DNA of 64,000 bases from Streptomyces davaonensis JCM 4913 (GTDB lineage Bacteria; Actinomycetota; Actinomycetes; Streptomycetales; Streptomycetaceae): positions 1,426,001 to 1,490,000 of the forward strand of contig NC_020504.1 of the NCBI RefSeq assembly GCF_000349325.1, given 5' to 3'. A model generated the notes under the pieces. That model was not told where the DNA came from and searched no databases. It saw only the letters and a list, made by a program, of their open reading frames with translations. The stretch's first letter is position 1; each line of letters opens with the position of its first letter. A program made the translations under genes and the position numbers. Positions 18,065-26,060 of this stretch are shown here, piece by piece.

Positions 18065-19365
18065 CCGAGACCGAGGCGCTCCGGGAACGGGCCCTGACCA
18101 CGCTCATCACCGCCCGGGACCGCACCACGCTGCTCACCAGCTGCGTCGAGGACCCGGACCTGACCGCGCAGCACTCCCCGCTGATGTCCCCGCTGGTGTG
18201 GGACCTGGCGCACATCGGCAACCAGGAGGAGCAGTGGCTGCTGCGGGCGGTCGCCGGCCGGGAGGCCATGCGCCCCGAGATAGACGGCCTCTACGACGCC
18301 TTCGAGCATCCGCGCTCCGAGCGTCCCTCGCTGCCGCTGCTGCCGCCCGCCGAGGCCCGGCTGTATGCGGCCGAGGTGCGTGGGCGGGTGCTCGACCTGC
18401 TGGAGAGCACCGCGTTCGGCGGGAGCCGGCTGACCGAGGCGGGCTTCGCCTTCGGGATGATCGCCCAGCACGAACAGCAGCACGACGAGACCATGCTGAT
18501 CACCCATCAGCTCCGCACGGGCCCGCAGGCCCTGACCGCCCCGGACCCGGAACCGGCCCCGCTGCTCACCGGCCCGGCCGAAGTCCTGGTCCCCGGCGGC
18601 CCGTTCACGATGGGCACCTCGACCGAGCCGTGGGCGCTGGACAACGAACGCCCCGCGCACCGGCGTGAGGTGGCGGCCTTCCACATCGACACCACGCCCG
18701 TCTCCAACGGCGCCTACCAGGCGTTCATCGAGGACGGCGGCTACGACAACGAACGCTGGTGGGACCCGGCGGGCTGGGCCCACATCCGGCAACATTCCAT
18801 CCACGCACCGCTGTTCTGGCAGCGCGACGGCAAGCAGTGGCTGCGCCGCCGGTTCGGGGTGACCGAGGTGGTGCCGGTGGACGAGCCGGTGGTGCACGTC
18901 AGCTGGTACGAGGCCGACGCCTACGCCCGCTGGGCCGGGCGGCGGCTGCCCACCGAGGCCGAGTGGGAGAAGGCCGCCCGGCACGACCCGGCCGGCGACC
19001 GCTCCATGCGCTACCCGTGGGGCGACGCCGACCCGGCGTCCGAGCACGCCAACCTCGGCCAGCGGCATCTGCGCCCGGCCCCCGTCGGCAGCTACCCCGA
19101 GGGCGAATCACCGCTCGGCGTCCGGCAGTTGATCGGGGACGTGTGGGAGTGGACGTCGAGCGACTTCCTGCCCTACCCGGGGTTCGTCGCCTTCCCGTAC
19201 AAGGAGTACTCGGAGGTGTTCTTCGGTCCTGAGTACAAGGTGCTGCGCGGCGGTTCGTTCGCCGTGGACGCGGTGGCCTGCCGGGGCACGTTCCGCAACT
19301 GGGACTACCCGATCCGCCGGCAGATCTTCTCCGGGTTCCGCACGGCCCGCTCGGAGGCCGTCTGA
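18061..19365 (+). CDS. egtB: Hercynylcysteine sulfoxide synthase EgtB
   Basis: 434 residues. A non-haem iron enzyme that joins gamma-glutamylcysteine (or cysteine) to hercynine with oxygen. The N-terminal DinB-like domain has His51 in DLAHIGNQEEQ and the iron motif HEQQHDE (His137, His141, Glu143). The C-terminal formylglycine-generating-enzyme/sulfatase-modifying fold carries the family blocks GGPFTMGTS, RLPTEAEWEKAARHD, GDVWEWTSSDF and VLRGGSFA. ATG overlaps the egtA stop, and its own stop overlaps the egtC start. Confidence 0.97.
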   Translation: MTETEALRERALTTLITARDRTTLLTSCVEDPDLTAQHSPLMSPLVWDLAHIGNQEEQWLLRAVAGREAMRPEIDGLYDAFEHPRSERPSLPLLPPAEARLYAAEVRGRVLDLLESTAFGGSRLTEAGFAFGMIAQHEQQHDETMLITHQLRTGPQALTAPDPEPAPLLTGPAEVLVPGGPFTMGTSTEPWALDNERPAHRREVAAFHIDTTPVSNGAYQAFIEDGGYDNERWWDPAGWAHIRQHSIHAPLFWQRDGKQWLRRRFGVTEVVPVDEPVVHVSWYEADAYARWAGRRLPTEAEWEKAARHDPAGDRSMRYPWGDADPASEHANLGQRHLRPAPVGSYPEGESPLGVRQLIGDVWEWTSSDFLPYPGFVAFPYKEYSEVFFGPEYKVLRGGSFAVDAVACRGTFRNWDYPIRRQIFSGFRTARSEAV

Positions 19366-20156
19366 TGTGCCGTCATCTGGCGTATCTGGGGCCCGAGGAG
19401 CCGCTCGGCGCCCACCTCGTACGGCCCCCGCACGGCCTGTACCGGCAGTCCTGGGCGCCCCGGTTCCAACAGCACGGCACGGTCAACGCCGATGGCTTCG
19501 GCGTGGGTTGGTACGCGTCCGGTGATCCGGTGCCGGCCCGGTACCGGCGGGCCGGGCCGATCTGGGCGGACCTGTCCTTCGCCGATCTCGCCCGCGTCGT
19601 ACGCACGACGTGCCTGCTGGCGGCGGTCCGGGACGCGACCCTGTCCGGTGCGGACGCGGAGGCCGCGGCGGCGCCCTTCGCCTCCGGCGCCTGGCTGTTC
19701 AGCCACAACGGCGCCGTACCGGGCTGGCCCGGCTCCCTGGCGCCGCTGACCGGCACCCTGTCCGCGACGGATCTGCTGTCGCTGGAGGCCCGTAACGACT
19801 CGGCGTTCGTGTGGGCGCTGGTCCTGGCCCGGCTGCGGGCCGGGGACGCCGAGGGCCAGGCCCTGGCCGACACCGTCCGCGAGGTCGCCGAGGCGGCGCC
19901 CGGCGCACGCCTGAACCTGCTGCTGACCAGCGGCGACAGCATCACGGCGACCACCTGGGGCGACACCCTGTGGTACCGCACAGAGCCCGGCCGCGGCACG
20001 GTCGTGGCCTCCGAACCGTACGACGACGATCCGCTCTGGCACGAGGTCCCGGACCGCACGCTCCTCGTCGCGAGCCGCACGGACGTCACTCTCACTCCGC
20101 TGAAGGAGCCGGGCGAGAACTCGGCACCCGCACCCTCCAAGGAGCCCCGCACGTGA
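19365..20156 (+). CDS. egtC: Gamma-glutamyl-hercynylcysteine sulfoxide amidohydrolase EgtC
   Basis: 263 residues. A class II glutamine-amidotransferase-fold Ntn hydrolase that removes the gamma-glutamyl group in ergothioneine synthesis. The nucleophile is Cys2 of the MCRHLAYLG opening, exposed after Met removal. NADGFGVGWY and the FSHNGAVPGW loop are the expected glutaminase-type motifs. The ATG overlaps the egtB stop by one base and the stop overlaps the egtD GTG, so expression is coupled. Confidence 0.95.
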   Translation: MCRHLAYLGPEEPLGAHLVRPPHGLYRQSWAPRFQQHGTVNADGFGVGWYASGDPVPARYRRAGPIWADLSFADLARVVRTTCLLAAVRDATLSGADAEAAAAPFASGAWLFSHNGAVPGWPGSLAPLTGTLSATDLLSLEARNDSAFVWALVLARLRAGDAEGQALADTVREVAEAAPGARLNLLLTSGDSITATTWGDTLWYRTEPGRGTVVASEPYDDDPLWHEVPDRTLLVASRTDVTLTPLKEPGENSAPAPSKEPRT

Positions 20157-21115
20157 GCCCGTTCCATCTCACCCGCCAACTGCCCGAGGACGCCACGGAG
20201 GCCGCCCTGCGCGCCGACGTCCTGCACGGTCTGACCCGCACCCCCAAGACCCTCCCGCCGAAGTGGTTCTACGACGCCGTCGGCAGCGAACTCTTCGAGC
20301 AGATCACCGAGTTGCCCGAGTACTACCCGACCCGCGCCGAACGCGAGATCCTCATCGCCCGCGCGCCCGAGATCGCCGCCGCGACCCGGGCCCGGACCCT
20401 GGTCGAACTGGGCTCCGGCTCCTCGGAGAAGACGCGGTACCTCATCGACGCGCTCACCGAACTGCACACCTACGTCCCCGTCGACGTCAGCGACAGCGCC
20501 CTCACCCAGGCCGGGCACGCCCTCATCGAGGAGCGTCCCGGACTCGATGTGCACGCGCTCATCGCCGACTTCACCGGCGGCCTCACCCTGCCCGACACCC
20601 CGGGGCCCCGGCTGGTGGCGTTCCTCGGCGGCACCATCGGCAACCTGCTGCCCGCCGAACGCGCCGACTTCCTCGCCCGGGTCCGCTCGCTGCTGGTGCC
20701 GGGCGACGCCCTGCTCCTCGGCACCGACCTGGTCAAGGACGAGAAGGTGCTGGTGCGGGCGTACGACGACGCGGCCGGGGTGACGGCCGAGTTCAACAAG
20801 AACGTCCTGACGGTCGTCAACCGGGAACTCGGCGCCGACTTCGATCCCGGCGCCTTCGACCATGTGGCGCTGTGGGACGCCGAGAACGAGTGGATCGAGA
20901 TGCGGCTGCGGTCCCGCACCGCGCAGACCGTGAAGGTGCCCGCGCTGGACCTGGCCGTCGACTTCGCGGCGGGCGAGGAGCTGTACACCGAGATCTCGGC
21001 GAAGTTCCGGAAGGAGGGCGTGCGCGCCGAGCTGTCCACTGCGGGGCTTGAGCTGTCCCACTGGTGGACGGACGAGGAGGGCCGGTTCGCGCTGTCACTG
21101 AGCGTGGCGCGGTGA
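20153..21115 (+). CDS. egtD: Histidine N-alpha-methyltransferase EgtD
   Basis: 320 residues. It trimethylates histidine with SAM to hercynine, the first committed step. The SAM-binding motif is LVELGSGSSEKTRYLIDAL; the FLGGTIGNLLPAERADFL and LLLGTDLVKD blocks are typical of EgtD. GTG 20153 is chosen because AAGGAG lies nine bases upstream and because it gives the GTGA overlap with egtC. No egtE (PLP C-S lyase) follows; in Streptomyces that gene is usually elsewhere. Confidence 0.96.
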   Translation: MSPFHLTRQLPEDATEAALRADVLHGLTRTPKTLPPKWFYDAVGSELFEQITELPEYYPTRAEREILIARAPEIAAATRARTLVELGSGSSEKTRYLIDALTELHTYVPVDVSDSALTQAGHALIEERPGLDVHALIADFTGGLTLPDTPGPRLVAFLGGTIGNLLPAERADFLARVRSLLVPGDALLLGTDLVKDEKVLVRAYDDAAGVTAEFNKNVLTVVNRELGADFDPGAFDHVALWDAENEWIEMRLRSRTAQTVKVPALDLAVDFAAGEELYTEISAKFRKEGVRAELSTAGLELSHWWTDEEGRFALSLSVAR

Positions 21116-21131
21116 CGGACGGCTCGCGCGA

Positions 21132-21148
21132 TGCCCCGGCTTGGGGCA
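21132..21148 (+). terminator. Short hairpin after egtD
   Basis: TGCCCC and GGGGCA arms around a five-base loop, 17 bases past the egtD stop, without a T-run. It may be a weak intrinsic terminator or processing hairpin separating the egt operon from dodecin. Confidence 0.35.
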
Positions 21149-21183
21149 CGGTGGAGTGACGCGTGTGCGAGAGGAGCACCCAC

Positions 21184-21399
21184 ATGTCGAACCACACCTA
21201 CCGGGTCACGGACATCGTCGGCACCTCGCCCGAGGGCGTGGACCAGGCGATCCGTAACGGCATCAACCGGGCCTCGCAGACCCTGCACAACCTGGACTGG
21301 TTCGAGGTGGTCGAGGTACGCGGCCAGCTCAACGACGGGCAGATCGCGCACTGGCAGGTGACCATGAAGGTCGGCTTCCGCCTGGACGAGACCGGTTGA
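21184..21399 (+). CDS. Dodecin-family flavin-binding protein
   Basis: 71 residues, the usual dodecin size. The sequence T-Y-R-V-T-D-I-V-G-T-S, then an amphipathic helix (AIRNGINRASQTL), DWFEVVEVRG and WQVTMKVGF is the complete beta-alpha-beta-beta fold, with the Trp that stacks on the isoalloxazine and the Gln of the QV strand present. Dodecins assemble into dodecamers that store or buffer FMN/riboflavin. GAGAGGAG precedes the ATG. Confidence 0.92.
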   Translation: MSNHTYRVTDIVGTSPEGVDQAIRNGINRASQTLHNLDWFEVVEVRGQLNDGQIAHWQVTMKVGFRLDETG

Positions 21400-21444
21400 G
21401 CGCGGCTGGGCTGAGCGTGACCGGCTGAGCGCGCTGCCGGGACC

Positions 21445-21948
21445 TCAGGTCCGCCCCTCCCGCTCCTGCGCGGACATCAGCGCGGCGGAAGGGGCGGTCC
21501 AGCGCGCCCGTACGACCCGGAACCCGGCCTGTTCGGCGTCCGCGCAGACGAGTTCGTCGTCGTCCACCAGGACCCGGATCTCCCGGGTCCTGGCCAGGCG
21601 GCGGAGGATCTCCAACTTGGTGCGGCGGGCGGGCCTGCGGTCATTGTCGCGCCGCATGTACACCCGGCCCTCGGGCAGTTCCTGTGCCGCGAGCCACTCC
21701 AGCGTGTCCGCACGGCAGCGCTCGGGCCGCCCGGTCAGATAGACGACCTCGCACTCCTCGGCACTGGCCCGCACCAGCGCGATGCCCTCGGGAATCGGCG
21801 GGTCGGCGGGCGCGGCGGCGAAGAAGCCCTCCCAGTCACGGGGCTTGGACTCCAAAAACCGTTGCCGGTGGGCGGTGTCGGCAAGGGTGTTGTCCAGATC
21901 GAACACGGCGAGCGGCCGCTTGCTGCTGTCGGTCACGCCGTCAACCAT
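21445..21948 (-). CDS. HAD-fold phosphatase (polynucleotide-kinase-phosphatase-like)
   Basis: 167 residues. HAD motif I is VFDLDNTLADT with both aspartates; motif II is the Thr of VVYLTGRPE; motif III/IV is the Lys of RRTKLEIL and the LVDDDELV acid pair. The short cap and the RR-rich middle resemble the phosphatase halves of T4 Pnkp-like enzymes and Streptomyces phosphatase-domain proteins. The substrate is unknown. It is convergent with dodecin. Confidence 0.8.
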   Translation of the reverse strand: MVDGVTDSSKRPLAVFDLDNTLADTAHRQRFLESKPRDWEGFFAAAPADPPIPEGIALVRASAEECEVVYLTGRPERCRADTLEWLAAQELPEGRVYMRRDNDRRPARRTKLEILRRLARTREIRVLVDDDELVCADAEQAGFRVVRARWTAPSAALMSAQEREGRT

Positions 21949-22003
21949 ACGCAGCGCAGGGCCCGGTGATCACGACGGTCAGCGCAGGGCCCAGACTTCT
22001 GTC

Positions 22004-22420
22004 ATGTCTTCGATGCCCCGCACCGCCTCCCGCACCACCTCCCTGTCCGGGTCCGCCTGCTCACTCGTCGTCTGCCGCGGCTGCTGCTGCGGCAACGCCC
22101 GCAAGCACCCGGGCACCGATCACGAGGGGCAACTGGAGGTGCTGCGCGCCGCGGCCGCCGAGCACGGCTTCCGGATCCGTACGACCGACTGCCTGGGCCC
22201 CTGCGACCAGGCGAACGTCATCGTCGTCGGCCCCTCGTCGGCCGGACGCCGCGCGGGCGGCCGACCGACGTGGGTGGGCTTCGCGACGGACGACGACAGC
22301 ACCGAGGAGGTCGTGCGCTGGGTGGCCGCGGGCGGGCCGGGCGTGGCCGAGCCACCGGTCACGCTGGAGCTTCAGTTCATCGACCCACCGAAGGACGCCC
22401 GGGTGCGCTCACGCCGCTGA
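22004..22420 (+). CDS. (2Fe-2S) thioredoxin-like ferredoxin-domain protein
   Basis: 138 residues from ATG 22004 (ATG 22013 is also possible). Four cluster cysteines fit the thioredoxin-like 2Fe-2S fold: the N-terminal VVCRGCCCGN loop and the distal TTDCLGPCDQANVIVV loop. The rest is short and acidic, ending in a basic PPKDARVRSRR tail whose DNA recurs at 24881-24914. Such proteins act as small electron carriers or in cluster transfer; the partner is not shown. Divergent from the HAD gene. Confidence 0.8.
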   Translation: MSSMPRTASRTTSLSGSACSLVVCRGCCCGNARKHPGTDHEGQLEVLRAAAAEHGFRIRTTDCLGPCDQANVIVVGPSSAGRRAGGRPTWVGFATDDDSTEEVVRWVAAGGPGVAEPPVTLELQFIDPPKDARVRSRR

Positions 22421-22421
22421 C
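22388..22421. repeat. 34-base repeat, copy 1 (3' end of ferredoxin gene)
   Basis: This stretch, covering the PPKDARVRSRR-stop end of the ferredoxin-domain gene, recurs at 24881-24914 with 33 of 34 bases identical. Confidence 0.75.
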
Positions 22422-22471
22422 CTCCACGCCCGTGCCGGGTCAGGCGCATCGCTGTGTCGGCGTCATGGGGC

Positions 22472-23095
22472 TCAGACGCCGGCCTGGTCCAGGGCGCTCT
22501 GGAGGGACTGCTTGTAGCCCGCGCTGGTGTACGTGGCGCCGGAGACCGTGTCGATGTCCGCGCTCTGTGCCTGGAGTGTCTCCTGGTTGAGCTTGGGGAT
22601 GGCCGTGGAGTTGATGTCCTTGCTGCGGGCCGTCTCGTCGGGATACTGGACCGCGTTCGCCGCGGTGATCTTGCCGCCGGTGAGGGTGATCCGTACCTGG
22701 ACGGGGCCGTAATTGGTCTGGGCCGTGGCGCCGGTCACGGTGCGGGTGGTGGAGGCGGCCTCGGTGGTCTTCGGGGCGGAGGGCGCGCTGCTGGTTCGCG
22801 TGGGTGCTGCCGGTGCTGTGCTGGAAGCGCGCGCGGACGAAGGGGCGGAGGGAGAAGGGGACGCGGTGCGCTTCTTCTCCGATGCCTTCGACGACTTCGA
22901 CGACGAGGGTGACGCGGATGTGGACGCGGAGTGCGAGGACGCCGATGGGGACACGGCGACGTTCGACGTGACCGCGGACCCGGCCTGCGGAAGCGAAGGG
23001 TCCGTGGTCGGCTTGAGCGCGATCAGCAGCACGATGCCGGAGACCGTACCGACGGCGGCCAGCAGCGCGTGGCGGAACGGGTGCTTCTTCCTCAT
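22472..23095 (-). CDS. FMN-binding (flavinylated) membrane-anchored protein
   Basis: 207 residues. An N-terminal membrane anchor (about 8-27) is followed by a 90-residue Ser/Thr/Ala/Lys-rich linker and a C-terminal FMN_bind domain with YGPVQVRITLTGGKI and the flavinylation motif DTVSGATYTSAGY (Asp182 to Thr188). ApbE-type transferases attach FMN covalently to the Thr of such motifs, making an extracytosolic electron carrier. No apbE is in the window. The gene lies 44 bases downstream of the ferric-reductase-like flavocytochrome and probably forms a transfer chain with it. Confidence 0.9.
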   Translation of the reverse strand: MRKKHPFRHALLAAVGTVSGIVLLIALKPTTDPSLPQAGSAVTSNVAVSPSASSHSASTSASPSSSKSSKASEKKRTASPSPSAPSSARASSTAPAAPTRTSSAPSAPKTTEAASTTRTVTGATAQTNYGPVQVRITLTGGKITAANAVQYPDETARSKDINSTAIPKLNQETLQAQSADIDTVSGATYTSAGYKQSLQSALDQAGV

Positions 23096-23139
23096 GCGAA
23101 TTCCAGCGTCTCAGGGGTAGCGGGTGTCACAGCGGCGCC

Positions 23140-24513
23140 TCAGAACTCGAAGGACTCGTGGTGGATACGGCGGTGCGGGACCCCTGCCTCGCGGAGTGCG
23201 GCGTACGACTCCTCGGCCAGGCCCGGCGGCCCGCACAGATACACGTCGTGGTGAGCGATGTCCGGCAGGATTTTGCGCAGCATCTTCGCGGTGATCGCGC
23301 GCCGTCGCCCGTCCGGGCTGTTGAGGGCGTACAGGAGCTGGGCTCCGCGTTCGTCCGCGATCTCCTCCAGTTCGTCGCGCAACGCCAACTCCTCGGCCGT
23401 GCGGGCCCGGTAGAGAAGTGTCAGGTCGCCGGGACCGCCGGGCAGCGTCTCGAAGAGGGCTCGAAGAGGGGTGATGCCCGCCCCGCCCGCGAGCAGGAGC
23501 ACCTTGCCGCGGCTGCGGCGAGCCGCCGTCATCGCCCCGTACGGGCCCTCCGCCCAGACACGTGTGCCTGGCCGCAGTCGGGCCAGCGCCGCGCTGTGCC
23601 CGCCGACGGCCTTGACGGTGATGCGCAGCAGGTCGGGGCGGGGCGGCGCCGAGAGGGAGTACGGGTTCGCGGTCCACCGCAGGCCCCTTGCCAGGAACCG
23701 CCAGCGGAAGAACTGCCCGGCCTCGGCGCCCAGCCGATGCAGTCGACGGCCCCGGATCAGCACGGAGACCACGCCCGGCGCCTCCCGCACGACCGACTCG
23801 ACCCGCATGCGGTGACGGAGGTTGAGCCGCAGCGGGGTGAACACGCGGTACCACAGCAGAAGGGTGCCGACCATGACGTACAGGGCATACCAGGCCGTAC
23901 GGGCGACCGCGTCGGCGGCGAACTCGCTGCCCGTCGCGAGTTGGTGCCAGAAGGCGAGATAGACCGCGGCGTAGGTGAGCAGGTGCAGGTAGTACCAGGT
24001 CTCGTAGCGCACTCGGCGGCGTACCGCACCGGCGGACACGAGGCCGACGAGGAGCAGCAGCAGTGTGCCGACGGCTGCTTCGACCATCCTCGGGTACTCG
24101 GTGACGACGGAGACCGTCTGCGCCACGATGCCGGTGTCCGCCTGTAGCGCGTAGCCGTAGAGGATCAGCACCACGTGGGCGATGGTCAGGGTCAGCGCGT
24201 AACGGCCGCTTCTCGCGTGCCAGCGCACCACTCGGTCGGACCCGACCCGGCGCTCCAGGGCCGGGACGCGTGCCATTTGGGCGATGACCAGGGCGATCAC
24301 GTATCCGGCGAGCAGTCCGGTGATCCGGCCCGCGTTCGCCAGCCGGTCGGCGGTGGTCGGGGCGACGGCCGGGGTGTTGTGCCACCACAGCCAGACCACG
24401 GCGCCCGCGCCGGCCCATGCGAGCGCGAGCAGGGGTGCCGCGGGAGAGCGGCGGGGCCGGATCCGGCGCATGGCCTGCCGTCTGCCCGCCCGGCTGTGTT
24501 GGATGGTCGTCAA
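23140..24513 (-). CDS. Ferric-reductase-like transmembrane flavocytochrome
   Basis: About 457 residues. Six N-terminal membrane helices contain paired haem-ligand histidines (VVRWHARSGRYALTLTIAHV, then YYLHLLTY and FWHQLATG). The C-terminal ferredoxin-reductase module shows FAD-binding NPYSLSAPP and NAD(P)-binding LLLAGGAGITPLRAL and YLCGPPGL. It would move electrons from NAD(P)H across the membrane, probably to the adjacent FMN-binding protein. TTG 24513, with AAGGAAG upstream, is taken as start; GTG upstream in the same frame is an alternative. The shared upstream region contains a Zur-like palindrome. Confidence 0.88.
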   Translation of the reverse strand: MTTIQHSRAGRRQAMRRIRPRRSPAAPLLALAWAGAGAVVWLWWHNTPAVAPTTADRLANAGRITGLLAGYVIALVIAQMARVPALERRVGSDRVVRWHARSGRYALTLTIAHVVLILYGYALQADTGIVAQTVSVVTEYPRMVEAAVGTLLLLLVGLVSAGAVRRRVRYETWYYLHLLTYAAVYLAFWHQLATGSEFAADAVARTAWYALYVMVGTLLLWYRVFTPLRLNLRHRMRVESVVREAPGVVSVLIRGRRLHRLGAEAGQFFRWRFLARGLRWTANPYSLSAPPRPDLLRITVKAVGGHSAALARLRPGTRVWAEGPYGAMTAARRSRGKVLLLAGGAGITPLRALFETLPGGPGDLTLLYRARTAEELALRDELEEIADERGAQLLYALNSPDGRRRAITAKMLRKILPDIAHHDVYLCGPPGLAEESYAALREAGVPHRRIHHESFEF

Positions 24514-24619
24514 AGTGGGCCGTACTTCCTTCTCACTGTTCACCAGATCCAGCGCACAGGCGGGGCTGGGTGTCACACCCTCCGCACGGGGCGGTGGCCC
24601 GCGCCCCCGCCCGACCAAT

Positions 24620-24640
24620 TGTTAATGGGATCCATTTTCA
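24620..24640. promoter_or_regulatory. Zur-like palindrome between flavocytochrome and L32 paralogue
   Basis: A 21-base imperfect palindrome: left arm TGTTAATGGG, right arm TCCATTTTCA, 7 of 10 positions pairing. The TG-A/T-rich-ATG...CAT-TTCA form resembles Zur sites, and the downstream gene is a zinc-free L32, a classic Zur target in Streptomyces. It is AT-rich in a very GC-rich setting. It may also affect the divergent flavocytochrome. Confidence 0.5.
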
Positions 24641-24687
24641 TGTAGCGTCCTCGATGTTCCGCTGTTCACCCACCCAGGAGGTTCGTC

Positions 24688-24858
24688 ATGGCCGTCCCCA
24701 AGCGGAAGATGTCCCGCAGCAACACCCGTCACCGCCGAGCACAGTGGAAGGCCACCACCCCCACGCTGGTGCCGGTCACGGTCGACGGCGTCCAACACCT
24801 CGTACCGCAGCACTTGGTCAAGGCGTACGAGCGCGGGTTGCTGCGTCCCGAGGGCTGA
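24688..24858 (+). CDS. rpmF: Ribosomal protein L32, zinc-ligand-free paralogue
   Basis: 56 residues: [20 protein letters not shown] opening, then [20 protein letters not shown]. The basic L32 N-terminus is clear, but the two CxxC pairs that bind zinc in the C+ form are absent, so this is the C-minus form made when zinc is scarce to free zinc from ribosomes. AGGAGG lies six bases before the ATG. A Zur-like palindrome lies about 50 bases upstream. A degraded second copy is at 30982. Confidence 0.93.
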   Translation: MAVPKRKMSRSNTRHRRAQWKATTPTLVPVTVDGVQHLVPQHLVKAYERGLLRPEG

Positions 24859-24880
24859 ACGGATGCCGGACGACCGCCCG

Positions 24881-24914
24881 CCGAAGGACGCCCGGGTGCG
24901 CTCCCGCCGCTGAC
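24881..24914. repeat. 34-base repeat, copy 2 (displaced ferredoxin 3' end)
   Basis: 33 of 34 bases match 22388-22421, including the in-frame end of the ferredoxin-domain gene, but here there is no upstream gene body. It lies between rpmF and the barstar-domain gene and marks a past duplication or deletion event. Confidence 0.75.
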
Positions 24915-24930
24915 TCGGCATCGGGGGAAA

Positions 24931-26055
24931 ATGGCTACACCGCTGGAACCCGGTCCGTGCATGATTCCAGGCGTGCACGAGGACGAGGACCATCGCGGGC
25001 GATCGCGGTACACGCTGACCGAGACGGAGCACGGGCACGCCTGGGGAGCCTGCGCCGAGGCGGACGGGCTGTTCGGGGAACCCGAGCGCGGGACGTACGA
25101 GCTGTTCGGCTGGGTCCCGGAAGGGGAAGTGGGCGCCTGGGTGGGCCACCGGGTCTGGCTGGTACCGGACGACGATTCGCTCGAACCCTGGCTGCTGGAG
25201 GACGCGGAGAGCCTGGGCCGGCTCACCGCGACAGACAGCCTCGTACTCACCGGACTGGACGACTACGAAGGCCCGCCCGAGGGGCACAGGGGCCGCGTGC
25301 GCGTGCACGACGGGCGCCAATGGCTGGGCTCCTGCCGGGAGTTCACCCGCGTCCTGCCGCCCAGGCGATCAACACCTCCGCTCGTCCTGCGCGGGCTCAC
25401 CCAGGGTGACGAGCTACGGGCAGCACTGGCGAAGGGCACCCGGCGGGCGCTGGACCTGGAGCAGGCAGCCCTGGAGATACGGGACCACCAAGGCGAGCAG
25501 CTCACCGAACGTCTCCTCTGGACCAGAGTCAGTGCCTGGCGCCCATCACCGCACGACACGGACCTGATCGACCTGGAGCTCGACGGAGCATTCTGGACGC
25601 CCGTCCCCGAACACGCCCGGCCCATCTGGGAGCAGTGGTTCACCGGCCCGCCCGCCACGAAGGCCGCCTGGGCCGATCTCGACACCCGGCGCCGCTGGGC
25701 TTGGCACGACCTCGTCCGCGAGCGAACCGCCTATCGCACCATCGCTGACCGACCTGCCGGACACGCCTACGAACTCGACGGTCGCCACGTCACCGACGAA
25801 CCGGGCCTCTACCTGGCCCTCGGCGAGGCGGTGAACGGCCCGGGCGGCTACTTCGGCGGCTGCCTCGCCGCCATCGACGACTGCCTCGGCGGCACCTTCG
25901 GCTACACCGCCCCCGCGACCCTGCTCTGGCACGACGCCGCCACCGCACGCGAGCACCTGTCCCACGTCCTGTCCTCCGACGGCCACCCCTACGACCTCTT
26001 CGCCCTGGTCCTCGACCTCCTGGCCGAGGGCGGCATGCACGTCACCCTGGCGTGA
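24931..26055 (+). CDS. Barstar-domain protein with large N-terminal extension
   Basis: 374 residues from ATG 24931; ATG 24961 would give a shorter form. The C-terminal hundred residues match barstar: YELDGRHVTDEPGLYLALGE, GGYFGGCLAAIDDCLGGTFG, TLLWHDAATAREHL and a final LDLLAEGGMHVTL. The N-terminal 270 residues are acidic, Trp-rich, and not assigned. Barstar folds inhibit barnase-type RNases and often serve as immunity proteins for secreted toxins. No barnase-like gene is visible nearby, so this is an orphan. Confidence 0.75.
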   Translation: MATPLEPGPCMIPGVHEDEDHRGRSRYTLTETEHGHAWGACAEADGLFGEPERGTYELFGWVPEGEVGAWVGHRVWLVPDDDSLEPWLLEDAESLGRLTATDSLVLTGLDDYEGPPEGHRGRVRVHDGRQWLGSCREFTRVLPPRRSTPPLVLRGLTQGDELRAALAKGTRRALDLEQAALEIRDHQGEQLTERLLWTRVSAWRPSPHDTDLIDLELDGAFWTPVPEHARPIWEQWFTGPPATKAAWADLDTRRRWAWHDLVRERTAYRTIADRPAGHAYELDGRHVTDEPGLYLALGEAVNGPGGYFGGCLAAIDDCLGGTFGYTAPATLLWHDAATAREHLSHVLSSDGHPYDLFALVLDLLAEGGMHVTLA

Positions 26056-26060
26056 ACCAC

